A DNA stretch of 64,000 bases from Pseudomonadota bacterium (GTDB lineage Bacteria > Pseudomonadota > Alphaproteobacteria > Caulobacterales > Caulobacteraceae): positions 62,001 to 126,000 of the forward strand of contig JAEXZS010000010.1 of NCBI GenBank assembly GCA_023451375.1, given 5' to 3'. Positions 35,995 to 45,015 of the stretch are shown piece after piece (positions within the stretch are counted from its first letter, which is position 1; the number at the start of each line of letters is the position of its first letter). The notes beneath the pieces are model-generated. The model was not told where the DNA came from and ran no database searches. It was given only the letters and a program-made list of their open reading frames with translations. The position numbers and the translations under genes are program-made.

Positions 35995-36759
35995 CTAGGC
36001 GCCCAGCGCTCTGAACCACAGGTCCAGCAAGACGGCTTCCGCTCGGCGTGAGGCGGTCCGTTCAGCGGCTTCGGCGTCCACGCCCCACTGTTCCTCCTGG
36101 AAGGCCTCGTCGATGCGGGACAGGTCGAAGGCCTCGTCCCCGGAGACCGCGCCTTGCTGCAGCGCCAGCCCCAGGACCGCCGATCCCAGCAGCGGCACGG
36201 CCGTCGCCAGCCCGGTCAGGCCGAAATCGTCCAGGGACAGGGCGTGCGCCTTCACCCGCGCAATGGCGTCTGGCGACTGCGGTCGATGGATGATCCCCTC
36301 GACCGGTTCCAGGGCCACGCCCATCTCACGCGCAGCCCAGTCGCGCCACGGCCCCCAGGCGCGCGCCTGCCGCTCGACCAGCGGCGTCGGATGATCGGCC
36401 GGATAGCAGAGGGCGTCGGAGCCGGCGTAGGCGGCGATTTCATCCCCCACCGCCTCGCGCGCCTGGCCGATGCGGTCGATCGCGGTGGAGGCTAGGCGCG
36501 TCGCCGGCATGCTCGCCGGCTCCAGGAACTCGCCCTGCGCCGCCCATTCCTCGGCGACCAGACGCGCGGCCCCTTCGGTCGGAAGAATCAACGGCGCTTT
36601 GGCCGGCGTCTTCGGCGTGCGGCCGTCCAGTTGCACCGCCCAGCCGCCCTCAATCGGGGCGACATCGACCGTCTTCCAGAAGCGCCGGATGCGCTCCTCA
36701 GTTTCGCGGAAGCCCTTGCGGGCGGCCACATTCGGGTCGAGCGGCGGGATGCGGTTCAT
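35995..36759 (-). CDS. ATP12 family F1-ATPase assembly chaperone
   Basis: This 254-residue protein resembles mitochondrial Atp12p, which binds the free F1 alpha subunit. Typical features are RFWKTVDV near residue 27, WAVQLDGRTPKTPAKAPLILPT, AEEWAAQGEFLEPASMPATRLASTAID and a helical C-terminal domain (HALSLDDFGLTGLATAVPLLGSAVLGLAL). The family is essentially restricted to alphaproteobacteria and mitochondria, which supports the taxonomic call. It overlaps the end of the upstream pseudouridine synthase by four bases. Confidence 0.92.
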   Translation of the reverse strand: MNRIPPLDPNVAARKGFRETEERIRRFWKTVDVAPIEGGWAVQLDGRTPKTPAKAPLILPTEGAARLVAEEWAAQGEFLEPASMPATRLASTAIDRIGQAREAVGDEIAAYAGSDALCYPADHPTPLVERQARAWGPWRDWAAREMGVALEPVEGIIHRPQSPDAIARVKAHALSLDDFGLTGLATAVPLLGSAVLGLALQQGAVSGDEAFDLSRIDEAFQEEQWGVDAEAAERTASRRAEAVLLDLWFRALGA

Positions 36760-37751
36760 CGTTGACGCCTCACATTGGCGAACACGTCCTCATCGGCCTC
36801 ATCCTCGGAGAACCCGAAGTGGGCGAATCCGGCCCTCATTTCCGGGCTCAGCGGCGCCTCGACGATCAGCTTTCCGCCGCCGGGGTGGTCCAGTTCGATC
36901 CGCCGCGCGTGCAGTTGCAGCTTCAGCGGTCCGCTGAGCTCTGCCGACCGCTCATCCCCGTATTTCGGATCGCCCAAGATGGGATGGCCGATGGCGGCCA
37001 TGTGGGCCCGCAGCTGGTGCGTTCGCCCGGTGAAGGGTCGCAGCCCCATCCAGGCGGCCCTGTGCGCGGCGCGGGAGATGGTGGCGTAGGCCGTCTCGGC
37101 CGGCTCGGCGCCGTGTTCCTTGGGGTCGGCCGGACGCATGATCTCGTAGTCGTTGATGCCCGTCTTCTTCAGCGGCATGTCGATCTGGCCGGCCGCAGGC
37201 TTGGGATTGCCGATCACGAGGGCCCAATATGTCTTCTTGGCCTGACGCCGCGCGAACTCCCCGGCCAGCCGCTTGGCCGCGTCCGGCCCCTTGCCCAGCA
37301 ACAGCACGCCCGAGGTGTCGCGGTCCAGGCGGTGCACCAGGCGGGGTCGCTCCAGACCCTCGCCCCAGGCCGACAACAGTCGGTCGACGTGTTTCGTGGT
37401 CTTAGTTCCGCCCTGCACGGCCAGGCCGTGCGGCTTGTTCAGGGCGATGACCAGGTCGTCCTCGTAGAGCACCAGCGACCTGGCGTAGGCGACGTCCCGC
37501 TCGCTGATCGGAGGCTTGTCGCCCGGCGCATGTTCGACCGGATCGGGAATCGGCGGCACACGCACGGCCGCGCCGGCGGTCAGCCGCGCCTCAGGCTTCA
37601 CCCGTCCCCCGTCGACTCGGATCTGGCCGCCCCGCGCCATCTTCTGCACCTGGATATGCGAAAGGTGCGGCCAGCGGCGCTTGAACCAGCGATCCAGCCG
37701 GATGCCGTCTTCGGCCTCCGCGACATAGAGGGTCTGGACTTCCCGACTCAT
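36756..37751 (-). CDS. RluC/RluD-type 23S rRNA pseudouridine synthase
   Basis: This 331-residue enzyme has an N-terminal S4 domain (GIRLDRWFKRRWPHLSHIQVQKMARGGQIRVDG) and a catalytic domain with VIALNKPHGLAVQGG. HRLDRDTSGVLLLG supplies the catalytic Asp, and FTGRTHQLRAHMAAIGHPILGDPKYG is also present. This arrangement fits RluC (positions 955/2504/2580 in E. coli), but the exact site is an inference. The ATG at 37751 overlaps the crcB stop (ATGA). Gene order crcB - rluC-like - ATP12 is one tight unit. Confidence 0.92.
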   Translation of the reverse strand: MSREVQTLYVAEAEDGIRLDRWFKRRWPHLSHIQVQKMARGGQIRVDGGRVKPEARLTAGAAVRVPPIPDPVEHAPGDKPPISERDVAYARSLVLYEDDLVIALNKPHGLAVQGGTKTTKHVDRLLSAWGEGLERPRLVHRLDRDTSGVLLLGKGPDAAKRLAGEFARRQAKKTYWALVIGNPKPAAGQIDMPLKKTGINDYEIMRPADPKEHGAEPAETAYATISRAAHRAAWMGLRPFTGRTHQLRAHMAAIGHPILGDPKYGDERSAELSGPLKLQLHARRIELDHPGGGKLIVEAPLSPEMRAGFAHFGFSEDEADEDVFANVRRQR

Positions 37752-38134
37752 GCGAAGGTCCTCCGCGCGATCGCCAGGCCGGCGAATAGGGCGGCGACGG
37801 CCAGCACGGCCGAGCCGATCATATAGGCCGACGCCAATCCGTACTGGCGCCGCTCGATCATCAGCATCGCCTCCAGCGAATAGGAGGAAAAGGTGGTGAA
37901 GCCGCCCAGCACGCCCACGGCCGCGAAGGCGCGCACCGCCTCTTGATGCAGCCCGCCCCTGAGCGCCAGCCAGCCCGCCAGCAGGCCCATCAGCAACCCG
38001 CCTCCGACATTGGCCGTGAAGGTGCCGATCGGCCACGCCACGCCCGGCGCCAACCGCGCCGCGGCCAGGCCCAGGCCATAGCGCGCCATCGCGCCCAGCG
38101 CGCCCCCTGCCCCGACCAAGAGAAATCGTGTCAT
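37748..38134 (-). CDS. crcB: Fluoride-specific channel CrcB/Fluc
   Basis: This 128-residue protein has four transmembrane helices and the Fluc signature: GGALGAMARYGLG at the N terminus, TFTANVGGGLLMGLLAG (pore Asn) and GVLGGFTTFSSYSLEAMLM with the Phe-box and Thr/Ser track. It exports fluoride as a dual-topology dimer. No fluoride riboswitch could be seen in the short upstream region. It is the first gene of a four-base-overlap operon with the pseudouridine synthase and ATP12 genes. Confidence 0.94.
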   Translation of the reverse strand: MTRFLLVGAGGALGAMARYGLGLAAARLAPGVAWPIGTFTANVGGGLLMGLLAGWLALRGGLHQEAVRAFAAVGVLGGFTTFSSYSLEAMLMIERRQYGLASAYMIGSAVLAVAALFAGLAIARRTFA

Positions 38135-38205
38135 GATCCGGCGCTTATACGCATTGCGCCGTGAATGCGAAGGGATGACGAAGCGGGCGCTTTCGGTGCG
38201 ATATC

Positions 38206-38694
38206 CTATCGACGCAGCGCCGACTGAACGTCGCGCGCGTCATAGGCGCTGGGCCGGGACGGCTTGTCGCCGCGGCCCATCACGATCTCCAGGGTCGTCG
38301 ACGTCGGCTGCGGTCCGCTGAGGTCCAGGCCCAGCCCGACCCCCACGCCCGACGCCGAATAGCCGCCGTAACGGCTGGTCCCGCCGCCGATCGATACGCT
38401 GGGGCGTACCCCGCCGGCTCCGCCCGGACGGCCGTCGGTCCAGCTCTGCACCACCTCGAACCAGTCATAGCCCTCCTGCGTCGTCAGTTCGGCGGCGCGA
38501 AGCAGGGCGAAGTCGGCGACGGGCCCTGGCGCGCCGACGCCGTTGTAGGTGACCCGGTACCGATCGGATTCAATGCGCTGTTCCGAATAGCCCTGTCCGC
38601 CCGGTCCGCCCTGCGCGCCGTAAGGGGCCAGGCTGGCGCAGGCGACCAGCGCCAGGCTCGAGGCGGCCAGGCCCAGAATGGCAAGACGCTTCAT
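38206..38694 (-). CDS. CC0125/CC1285-type lipoprotein
   Basis: This 162-residue envelope protein has a signal peptide with lipobox LVAC (Cys19) and a conserved core YRVTYNGVGAPGPVADFALLRAAELTTQEGYDWFEVVQSW. A glycine-rich variable region and a VMGRGDKP ending follow. The family was named from Caulobacter and occurs mainly in its relatives, and its function is not known. It is monocistronic and followed by a second RluA-type gene. Confidence 0.8.
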   Translation of the reverse strand: MKRLAILGLAASSLALVACASLAPYGAQGGPGGQGYSEQRIESDRYRVTYNGVGAPGPVADFALLRAAELTTQEGYDWFEVVQSWTDGRPGGAGGVRPSVSIGGGTSRYGGYSASGVGVGLGLDLSGPQPTSTTLEIVMGRGDKPSRPSAYDARDVQSALRR

Positions 38695-38713
38695 GACGTT
38701 GTCTCCCTTTCCC

Positions 38714-39472
38714 TCACAAAGCGTCGCGGCCGGGAGACCGTTCCCTCCATAAGCCCAAGGCCGTCGCCAGAACGATGAAATCCTCGGGAGGGGGCGCCTC
38801 TACCGTCGCCGTCCCACCTTCAGGATGGGGAAAGGTCAGTTTGGCGGCGTGCAGCATCAGCCGCGGCGCCGGCGCGGCGGACGTCGTCAGCGCGCCTCCG
38901 TAGCGCACGTCCCCGATCAGCGGACGTCCGATGTGCGCCATGTGGACCCGCAACTGATGCATCCGTCCCGTCATCGGTTCCAGTTCGACCAGCGCGCCCT
39001 GGTCATTGGCGGCCAGCGTCCGATACCGGCTCTGCGCCCCCTGGGCGCCCGGCGCGTCGAAGGCGACGACGCGCATATAGCTTTCGCGCCCGATCTCCTC
39101 GCGCCGCAGCGGCGCGTCGATCGCCCCCGTCGCCGGCTCGGGCGCGGCCGACAACAGCGCCAGATATTGCTTCTTGAACCGCCGCATCTGCAGCGCCTTG
39201 CCCAGGAATCCCGCCGCCGGCTTGGTCTTGGCCGCCAGGATGACGCCCGACGTGTCGCGATCCAGCCGATGAACCAGTTCCGGCCTTTTGCCGTTGGACC
39301 GCGCGAAGGCCCACAGCAGATCATCCAGCGTGTGGGCCTTGATTCGCCCGCCCTGGCTGGACAGGCCGGAAGGCTTGGCCAGGGCCAGCACATGCGCGTC
39401 CTCATGCACCACCCAGGATCGGACGGCCGCGATTTCCTCGGGCGACAGGGCGACAGGCTGGCGGGTCGTCAT
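38714..39472 (-). CDS. RluA-family pseudouridine synthase without S4 domain
   Basis: This 252-residue RNA pseudouridine synthase has the RluA-type core: VLALAKPSGLSSQGGRI, the catalytic motif ELVHRLDRDTSGVILAAKT and MTGRMHQLRVHMAHIGRPLIGDVRYG. An S4 domain is absent, as in RluA and TruC. The modified RNA position cannot be inferred. It is the third pseudouridine synthase within 4.3 kb, but the three belong to distinct subfamilies. The GTG or ATG nearest 39472 precedes the TRQPVALSPEEIAAVRSW leader. Confidence 0.88.
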   Translation of the reverse strand: MTTRQPVALSPEEIAAVRSWVVHEDAHVLALAKPSGLSSQGGRIKAHTLDDLLWAFARSNGKRPELVHRLDRDTSGVILAAKTKPAAGFLGKALQMRRFKKQYLALLSAAPEPATGAIDAPLRREEIGRESYMRVVAFDAPGAQGAQSRYRTLAANDQGALVELEPMTGRMHQLRVHMAHIGRPLIGDVRYGGALTTSAAPAPRLMLHAAKLTFPHPEGGTATVEAPPPEDFIVLATALGLWRERSPGRDAL

Positions 39473-39542
39473 AAGCCGCTTCTAGGGGAGCGCGCCCGCC
39501 CGGTCAGCGAAAATCAGCGCGCCGATCCGCAAGGAAGACAAG

Positions 39543-40862
39543 TCACGTTTCCTCGCCCTGTTCCGCCTGAAGCCGCGCCCGCATCTCGGACCAGCGTTCG
39601 AGGCGCGCCTTGACCTTCTGCTCATGCCCCTCGCCCTTCGGCGCGTAGAAGGTGCGGCGATCCATCCCGTCGGGGAAGAAGTTCGCCCCCGAGAAACCCT
39701 CGGGCGTATCCGGATCGTACTGATAGCCTTTTCCGTAGCCGAGGTCCTTCATCAACCGGGTCGGCGCGTTGCGGATGTGCGCGGGCGGCGTCAGGGAGCC
39801 GGTCTCGTGCGCCGCCCGTTTGGCGGCCTTGAAGGCTTCATAGACGGCGACCGACTTCGGCGCGGTGGCCAGGTGCACCACCGCCTGGGCCAGCGCCAGT
39901 TCGCCTTCGGGACTGCCGAGGAAGTCGTAGGTGTCCTTGGCGGCGTTGGCGACCAGGATCGACAGCGGGTCCGCCTCACCGATGTCTTCCACCGCCATAC
40001 GGACGATGCGGCGGGCCAGATACAGCGGGTCCTCGCCGCCGTTCAGCATTCGCGCCAGCCAGTAGAGCGCCGCGTCGGGATCGGAGCCGCGCACCGATTT
40101 ATGCAGCGCGGATATGAGGTTGTAATGTTCTTCTCTCGACTTGTCGTAGGCGGGGGCGCGCCGTTGCAGCACCCCAGCCAGTCCCTGCACGTCGAGCGTC
40201 TCGCCTGCTGGCAGCCCGAACAGCACCTCCGTCATCGTCAGCAGGTAGCGCCCGTCGCCGTCGGCGAGCGCCGTCAGGGCGTGGCGCGCCTCGGCCGTCA
40301 GGGGCAGCGGCCGCTCCATGTGCGCCTCGGCGCGCGCGAGCAGTTGCTCCAGCGCTTCCTCGTCCAGGCGCTTCAGCACGAACACCTGCGAGCGCGACAG
40401 CAGGGCCCCGTTCAGCTCGAAGCTGGGGTTCTCCGTCGTGGCCCCGACCAGCGTCACCGTCCCCTGCTCCACATAGGGCAGGAAGCCGTCCTGCTGGGCG
40501 CGGTTGAAGCGATGGATCTCGTCGACGAACAGCAGGGTGCTCTGGCCAGCCGCGCGTCGCACCCGCGCCGCCTCGAACGCCTTCTTCAGGTCGGCGACGC
40601 CCGAAAAGACCGCGCTGATCGCCTGGTATTCATAGCCCGCCGCCTTGGCCAGCAGCCGCGCGATGGTCGTCTTTCCGGTGCCCGGCGGCCCCCATAGGAT
40701 CATCGAACCCAGCCGCCCGGCCTCGACCATGCGGCGGATCGGCCCGCCGGCTCCCAGCAGGTGATCCTGGCCCACCACCTCGTCCAGCGCCCGTGGCCGC
40801 AGGCGATCCGCCAGGGGCGCGTCGGGGGGATGGATGCCGGAGGCTTCGAACAGGTCGGTCAT
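39543..40862 (-). CDS. rarA: Replication-associated recombination protein RarA
   Basis: This 439-residue AAA+ ATPase of the MgsA/WRNIP1 family acts at stalled replication forks. Walker A GPPGTGKT is at 58-65, Walker B LLFVDEIHRFNRAQQD follows, and the family sensor region is VTLVGATTENPSFELNGALLSRSQVF. The C-terminal tetramerisation part includes KSVRGSDPDAALYWLARML and PEGELALAQAVVHLA. The start at 40862 gives MTDLFEASG. It is divergent from the VOC-family gene. Confidence 0.95.
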   Translation of the reverse strand: MTDLFEASGIHPPDAPLADRLRPRALDEVVGQDHLLGAGGPIRRMVEAGRLGSMILWGPPGTGKTTIARLLAKAAGYEYQAISAVFSGVADLKKAFEAARVRRAAGQSTLLFVDEIHRFNRAQQDGFLPYVEQGTVTLVGATTENPSFELNGALLSRSQVFVLKRLDEEALEQLLARAEAHMERPLPLTAEARHALTALADGDGRYLLTMTEVLFGLPAGETLDVQGLAGVLQRRAPAYDKSREEHYNLISALHKSVRGSDPDAALYWLARMLNGGEDPLYLARRIVRMAVEDIGEADPLSILVANAAKDTYDFLGSPEGELALAQAVVHLATAPKSVAVYEAFKAAKRAAHETGSLTPPAHIRNAPTRLMKDLGYGKGYQYDPDTPEGFSGANFFPDGMDRRTFYAPKGEGHEQKVKARLERWSEMRARLQAEQGEET

Positions 40863-40916
40863 GGATCGACCTATGTAGGCGGTCGCCAACGGCTTTTCAC
40901 GCGTTACAATGAGACC

Positions 40917-41336
40917 ATGACCGACGCCCATCCCGACCAGGGGCCCGTCTCGGGCCTGACGCCGCACCTGACCATCCCGTCGCGCGGCGCGGCGGCGGCG
41001 ATCGACTTCTACATCATCGCCTTCGGCGCCGAGGTGCTGGACCGCAAGCTGGCGGAGGACGGCGAGCGACTGATCCACGCCCATCTGCGCATCAACGGCG
41101 CCAGCCTTCTGTTGAACGACGAATTCCCGGAGTACACCGGCCAGCAGGATATCCGCCCAGCGGGGACCGCCCTGCACCTCCAGGTCGCCGACCCTGACGC
41201 CTGGTGGACCCGCGCCATGCTGGGCGGGGCCGAGCCGGTCATGGACATGGCCGATCAGTTCTGGGGCGACCGCTACGGCCAGCTTCGCGATCCGTTCGGT
41301 CACACCTGGTCGATCGGCGGCCCACGCGTCGCCTAG
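40917..41336 (+). CDS. VOC (glyoxalase/bleomycin resistance-like) superfamily protein
   Basis: This 139-residue PhnB-like protein has two beta-alpha-beta modules: LTPHLTIPSRGAAAAIDFYIIAFGAEVLDR at the N terminus and GTALHLQVADPDAWWTRAML … DRYGQLRDPFGHTWSIG at the C terminus. Such proteins often bind a metal ion and small substrates, but the reaction is unknown. The ATG at 40917 lies 54 bp from the divergent rarA start. Confidence 0.88.
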   Translation: MTDAHPDQGPVSGLTPHLTIPSRGAAAAIDFYIIAFGAEVLDRKLAEDGERLIHAHLRINGASLLLNDEFPEYTGQQDIRPAGTALHLQVADPDAWWTRAMLGGAEPVMDMADQFWGDRYGQLRDPFGHTWSIGGPRVA

Positions 41337-41445
41337 CGGGAAGCCTCGCGACCCAGCCGACGGCCGGCGATCCCATGCCTGAGGCCATGCCGACGAGCGC
41401 CGGCGTCCGGAGGCATCGCATCATCCTGCTTCCCCAACCCCGGCG

Positions 41446-42843
41446 TCAGCCGGGCATGCGTCCGGTCAGTTCGCGGCCGCCGCGCAGGATGACCACCTCC
41501 GAGCCCGCGCGGGCGCGCTGCAGGTCCGCTATGGACGCCACCTCGCGGCCATCGATGCGGCGGATGACGTCGCGCGGGCGCACGCCGATCCGCGCCGGCA
41601 GGCTGCCGCGCGCCACGCCCGTCACCAGCGCCCCGCGCAGGAAGGGATCGGCGCCCAGCCGGTCGGCGAAGGCGGGGTTCAGCGCCACCGCCCGAAGACC
41701 CGCCAGGCTGCCCGACGTCACCGCCGCGCCGTCGCCCGGCGAAGCGTCTCCCGGCAGGGCTTCGACGCGCGCCGTCAGCGTCTGGGCTCGCCCGTCGCGC
41801 AGCACCGTCACCTGGACGGAATCGTTCGGCGCGCGGGTGCCTACGCGATAGTTCAGCCCGCCCTGGTCGTTGATCTCGGCCCCGTCGACAGCGGTTATGA
41901 CGTCGCCCTGCCGAATGCCGGCTCGCGCCGCCGGGCTGTTCGGATAGATGTCGGTCACCACCAGCCCCTGCGGCCGGTCGAGACCGAGGCTTCCGGCGAT
42001 ATCGCTGCTGACCGTGTCGCCCTTCACGCCGAGCCAGGGCCGGACCACCGCCGTGGCGCCCCCGACCGCCGAGTCCACCACCCGCTTGACCATAACCGCG
42101 GGCACGGCGAAGCCGACCCCCGACGAGGTGCCGCTGCGCGAGAAGATCGCGGTGTTGATGCCGATCAGGTCTCCGTCCATGTCGACCAGGGCGCCGCCGG
42201 AATTGCCCGGATTGATCGCCGCGTCGGTCTGGATGAAGGAGCCGCTGTCGGAAATCCCCGTCTCGGTGCGGTTCAGGGCCGAGATGATGCCGTTGGTCAC
42301 GGTCTGGCCCACGCCGAAGGGATTGCCGATGGCCAGCACCAGGTCGCCGACCTGCTGCTCCTCCTGATCGTCGATCCGCAGGAAAGGCAGGGCGCCGTCC
42401 ACCCCCTGCAGCTTCAGCACGGCGATGTCGCTTCGCTGGTCAGTCAGCACCACCTGGGCCGGAAACTCGCGCCGGTCGTTCAGCACGACGTTGATCTGCT
42501 GCATGCCCTCGATGACGTGATAGTTGGTCACCACGGTGCCGTCCGGCCGGACGATCACCCCCGATCCCACCGACTGCGCCACCCGCGCTTGCGGGCCGAA
42601 CAGCTGGAAAAACGGATCGGCGCTCTGCACCCGCTGAACGCCGCGCGCGGCGATGTTCACGACGGCCGGCGCCGCCTGGCGCACGACCGGGGCGAAGCTG
42701 GCCTTCATCGCCGAAGCGTCGCCGGGCGCCACGCGCGGCTGTTCGGCGAAGACGCCCTCCTGGGCCTTCGAGGTTTCGGGGTTGCCGCAGGCGGACAGGC
42801 CGAGCGCGGCGGCGAGCAGGATCGTACGGGTCTTCATCATCAT
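41446..42843 (-). CDS. Do-family (HtrA/DegP-type) periplasmic serine protease, lipoprotein-like
   Basis: This protease of about 465 residues has a signal peptide with lipobox LSAC (Cys19), so it is probably lipid-anchored, unlike classical DegP. The catalytic triad is His109 (TNYHVIEG), Asp139 (QRSDIAVLKL) and Ser215 (NPGNSGGALV). Two PDZ domains follow (PWLGVKGDTV … AGIRQGDVITAVDGAEI, then a C-terminal PARIGVRPRDVIRRIDGREV). It degrades or refolds damaged envelope proteins. Three ATGs in a row make the exact start uncertain (42843, 42840 or 42837), and no clear ribosome-binding site is present. Confidence 0.92.
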   Translation of the reverse strand: MMMKTRTILLAAALGLSACGNPETSKAQEGVFAEQPRVAPGDASAMKASFAPVVRQAAPAVVNIAARGVQRVQSADPFFQLFGPQARVAQSVGSGVIVRPDGTVVTNYHVIEGMQQINVVLNDRREFPAQVVLTDQRSDIAVLKLQGVDGALPFLRIDDQEEQQVGDLVLAIGNPFGVGQTVTNGIISALNRTETGISDSGSFIQTDAAINPGNSGGALVDMDGDLIGINTAIFSRSGTSSGVGFAVPAVMVKRVVDSAVGGATAVVRPWLGVKGDTVSSDIAGSLGLDRPQGLVVTDIYPNSPAARAGIRQGDVITAVDGAEINDQGGLNYRVGTRAPNDSVQVTVLRDGRAQTLTARVEALPGDASPGDGAAVTSGSLAGLRAVALNPAFADRLGADPFLRGALVTGVARGSLPARIGVRPRDVIRRIDGREVASIADLQRARAGSEVVILRGGRELTGRMPG

Positions 42844-42923
42844 CCGGAGACTGCAGGCTTCAAGCGCCGCCACTCCGCACCCCGTTTCGGGCCGCATGAT
42901 GACGACGAACAGGCTTCGAACGG

Positions 42924-43367
42924 TCAAGCTCTCCGCCCGTTCCGTCCGCCGCCGTTCCGCAGCAGCCGGTCTCGCGCGGCGTTGACCCGCGTGGCCAGTC
43001 CCTCGGTGCCGCCCTGATCTGGATGGGCGCGCGTCATGGCCCGCTTCCAGGCGCGTCTTATGTCGTCCTCGCTCGCGCCCTGGGGGACGCCGAGGACCGC
43101 CCGCGCCTCGGCCTCGCCGATCGGCTCGGATCGGACGATCGGCCGCTGTCGCGAGCTGTACGCCAGATAGAGACCCGCGCCCGCCAGCCCCGCCGCCATC
43201 AGCCAGCCGCCCCGGAACGCGGACAGCGCCCCGCCGGCCAGCAGGACCGCGCTCAGCAGCGTCGCCGTCACGCGCCAATGCCCTCGCCCCCGCCGCTCGG
43301 TCTGGCGGCCCAGCCTCGCCAGCGCCCAGACGGCGACGGCCGCCAGGACCAGCCAGATCAGACCCAT
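42924..43367 (-). CDS. Membrane-anchored J-domain protein
   Basis: This 147-residue protein has two hydrophobic segments at the N terminus (residues 1-20 and about 38-66) and a C-terminal DnaJ domain. The domain contains AVLGVPQGASEDDIRRAWKRAMTRAHPDQGG, including the essential HPD tripeptide, and VNAARDRLLRNG. It would stimulate DnaK ATP hydrolysis at the membrane, in the manner of DjlA or Tim14/Pam18. It lies between the HtrA-type protease and mipZ, all on the same strand. Confidence 0.85.
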   Translation of the reverse strand: MGLIWLVLAAVAVWALARLGRQTERRGRGHWRVTATLLSAVLLAGGALSAFRGGWLMAAGLAGAGLYLAYSSRQRPIVRSEPIGEAEARAVLGVPQGASEDDIRRAWKRAMTRAHPDQGGTEGLATRVNAARDRLLRNGGGRNGRRA

Positions 43368-43383
43368 GGGCTCAGTCGGCCTT

Positions 43384-44226
43384 TCAGGCCGCCACGTCCA
43401 GCGGCGCGTCGCTCAGCGCCTGCTCCAGCCCCATCGCCTTCATCAGATTGCGCATCTCCTGGCGCGCCGCGACGTGCGCCAGCGACACGGCCACCGGCCG
43501 CACGTCGTTGGACAGGTCCGCGACCGTCAGGCCGAAGGGAAAAAGCTCGCGATAGATGACCCGGTCGCGCAGGCCCGGGCCGACGCGGAAGCCGACCCGC
43601 TTGGCCAGCTTGTTCATTCGCTCTTCCAGCCGCTTGCGGTTACGCGCCTCGGCGACGGCCAGGCGGTTGGTCACCACCAACCAGTCGATGGTCGCATGCC
43701 GCCCTTGGCTGATCGCGCGGTGCTTGCGCGCTTCCCAGACGCTTTCGGAGTAGATCGACGGCTTCACCAGTTCCAGCGACACCGGGTCGACCTCTCCCAG
43801 CAGATCGAAGTCGACGAAGCTGTCGTTCATGGGCGTGACGATCTGGTCGGCGCGGGCGTGGGCCGCGTTCGACACCGCCGTGTCGCCGCCGGGGGTATCG
43901 ATCAGGATGCAATCGACGCCCCGCGCCGCCGCCTCGTCGAAGGCGCGCTCGAAGGCCGCGATCTGTTCCTCGACCGGCGCCTTGGCCAGCGCCTTGCCGT
44001 CGCCCATGTCGGGCACCAGGGGCTGGGGCAGGTTCTGGCCGTTCGCCGCCAGCCAGCTGGCGCGATTGGAGAAGAAGCGCTGCATCGAACGCTGGCGCAG
44101 GTCCAGGTCGATAATCGCCACGCTGCGCCCGGCGTGCAGCAGGCCGGTGACGATGTGGATGGCCAGGGTGGACTTGCCGGCCCCGCCCTTCTCGTTGCCG
44201 AGGACGATCACATGCGGCTGCGTCAT
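43384..44226 (-). CDS. mipZ: Division-plane positioning ATPase MipZ
   Basis: This 280-residue ParA/MinD-superfamily ATPase forms a gradient from the poles by interacting with ParB and DNA, and prevents FtsZ assembly away from midcell. The deviant Walker A KGGAGKST is at 13-20, Walker A' DLDLRQRSM at about 41-49 and Walker B LIDTPGGD near 110. Length and sequence pattern (SRASWLAANG-like insert, DWLVVTNRL) match Caulobacter MipZ. It is encoded in alphaproteobacteria lacking Min, which supports the taxonomic call. Confidence 0.95.
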   Translation of the reverse strand: MTQPHVIVLGNEKGGAGKSTLAIHIVTGLLHAGRSVAIIDLDLRQRSMQRFFSNRASWLAANGQNLPQPLVPDMGDGKALAKAPVEEQIAAFERAFDEAAARGVDCILIDTPGGDTAVSNAAHARADQIVTPMNDSFVDFDLLGEVDPVSLELVKPSIYSESVWEARKHRAISQGRHATIDWLVVTNRLAVAEARNRKRLEERMNKLAKRVGFRVGPGLRDRVIYRELFPFGLTVADLSNDVRPVAVSLAHVAARQEMRNLMKAMGLEQALSDAPLDVAA

Positions 44227-44337
44227 CAGGTAAACCTTTACAGGCGGCCGGACGACTCACGTTCGGCCTGAGGAGGCTCATAGAGTCGGGCCACCGGCGC
44301 CAAACGTCAACGACGGGTTAATCCGCGGCTGTGGATG

Positions 44338-44949
44338 TCATCCGGCCCGGCGGCACCAGGGATCATCGACACCTGCCGCCTGGCACACCTCCGCCGGCGA
44401 ATGATCGGCGCCGAGCGTGACCTTCAGACGCGTCACCGAACGCCCGGCGACCTCGACCGTCTCGAAGGCAGGCGTCAGGCTGCTCAGGGCTTCCGCCTGG
44501 CTCAGCCGGGCCCAGGCCTGACGAGCCAAGCTCTCGCTGCCATAGGCGCCGAGTTGGACCAGAGCACCGGAGGCGGGCGCGGGCGCCGCGGGCGGCAGAG
44601 GACCGGGGGCCGGCTCGCCCATCGCCCTGGCCATGACCGGCGCCGCGGCCTGCGCCACGGGCGCGGAGGCCGTCGCCACGATCGTCCGCAAGCCGGACTG
44701 GGCGTCGCGCGCGTCCCACATGTCGTGCGGGTCCATCACCGCCACCTGGACCGGGCTGAACGCGCCTGGACGTCGTTCGCCCTCCCGGGTCTGCGGACCC
44801 TCCGAGTTGAGCGGGACATCGATCGCCGCCACATGATCCGCCAACGCCTCGAAACGGCCCTCGCCCTCGCCGCCCCCGCATCCGGCGACGAACAGGGTCA
44901 GGGCGATCAGGGCTGGACGGGTCGCTTTTGCGGGCGTCATAAGCGCCAT
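44338..44949 (-). CDS. SPOR-domain lipoprotein
   Basis: This 203-residue envelope protein has a signal peptide with lipobox VAGC (Cys24), a Pro/Ala-rich linker and a C-terminal SPOR-like domain (GALVQLGAYGSESLARQAWARLSQAEAL … VTRLKVTLG). SPOR domains bind denuded glycan strands at the septum, so a link to division is plausible beside mipZ. The ending AEVCQAAGVDDPWCRRAG carries two cysteines that could form a disulfide. It is divergent from panC. Confidence 0.8.
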   Translation of the reverse strand: MALMTPAKATRPALIALTLFVAGCGGGEGEGRFEALADHVAAIDVPLNSEGPQTREGERRPGAFSPVQVAVMDPHDMWDARDAQSGLRTIVATASAPVAQAAAPVMARAMGEPAPGPLPPAAPAPASGALVQLGAYGSESLARQAWARLSQAEALSSLTPAFETVEVAGRSVTRLKVTLGADHSPAEVCQAAGVDDPWCRRAG

Positions 44950-45015
44950 CTTGACCGCCGGACTTTGAAACGGCGTTCAGAAACAGGCTTAAGCCGAAAG
45001 GTTAATCGTCCGCTC

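Noticed and set aside
38135..38205. Fluoride riboswitch upstream of crcB
   Set aside because: The 71-bp gap lacks the conserved crcB-motif elements and has no convincing pseudoknot.
42844..42923. Envelope-stress sigma factor promoter before the HtrA-type protease
   Set aside because: A TTGACC is present but no matching -10 at proper spacing and no clear extracytoplasmic sigma motif could be identified.
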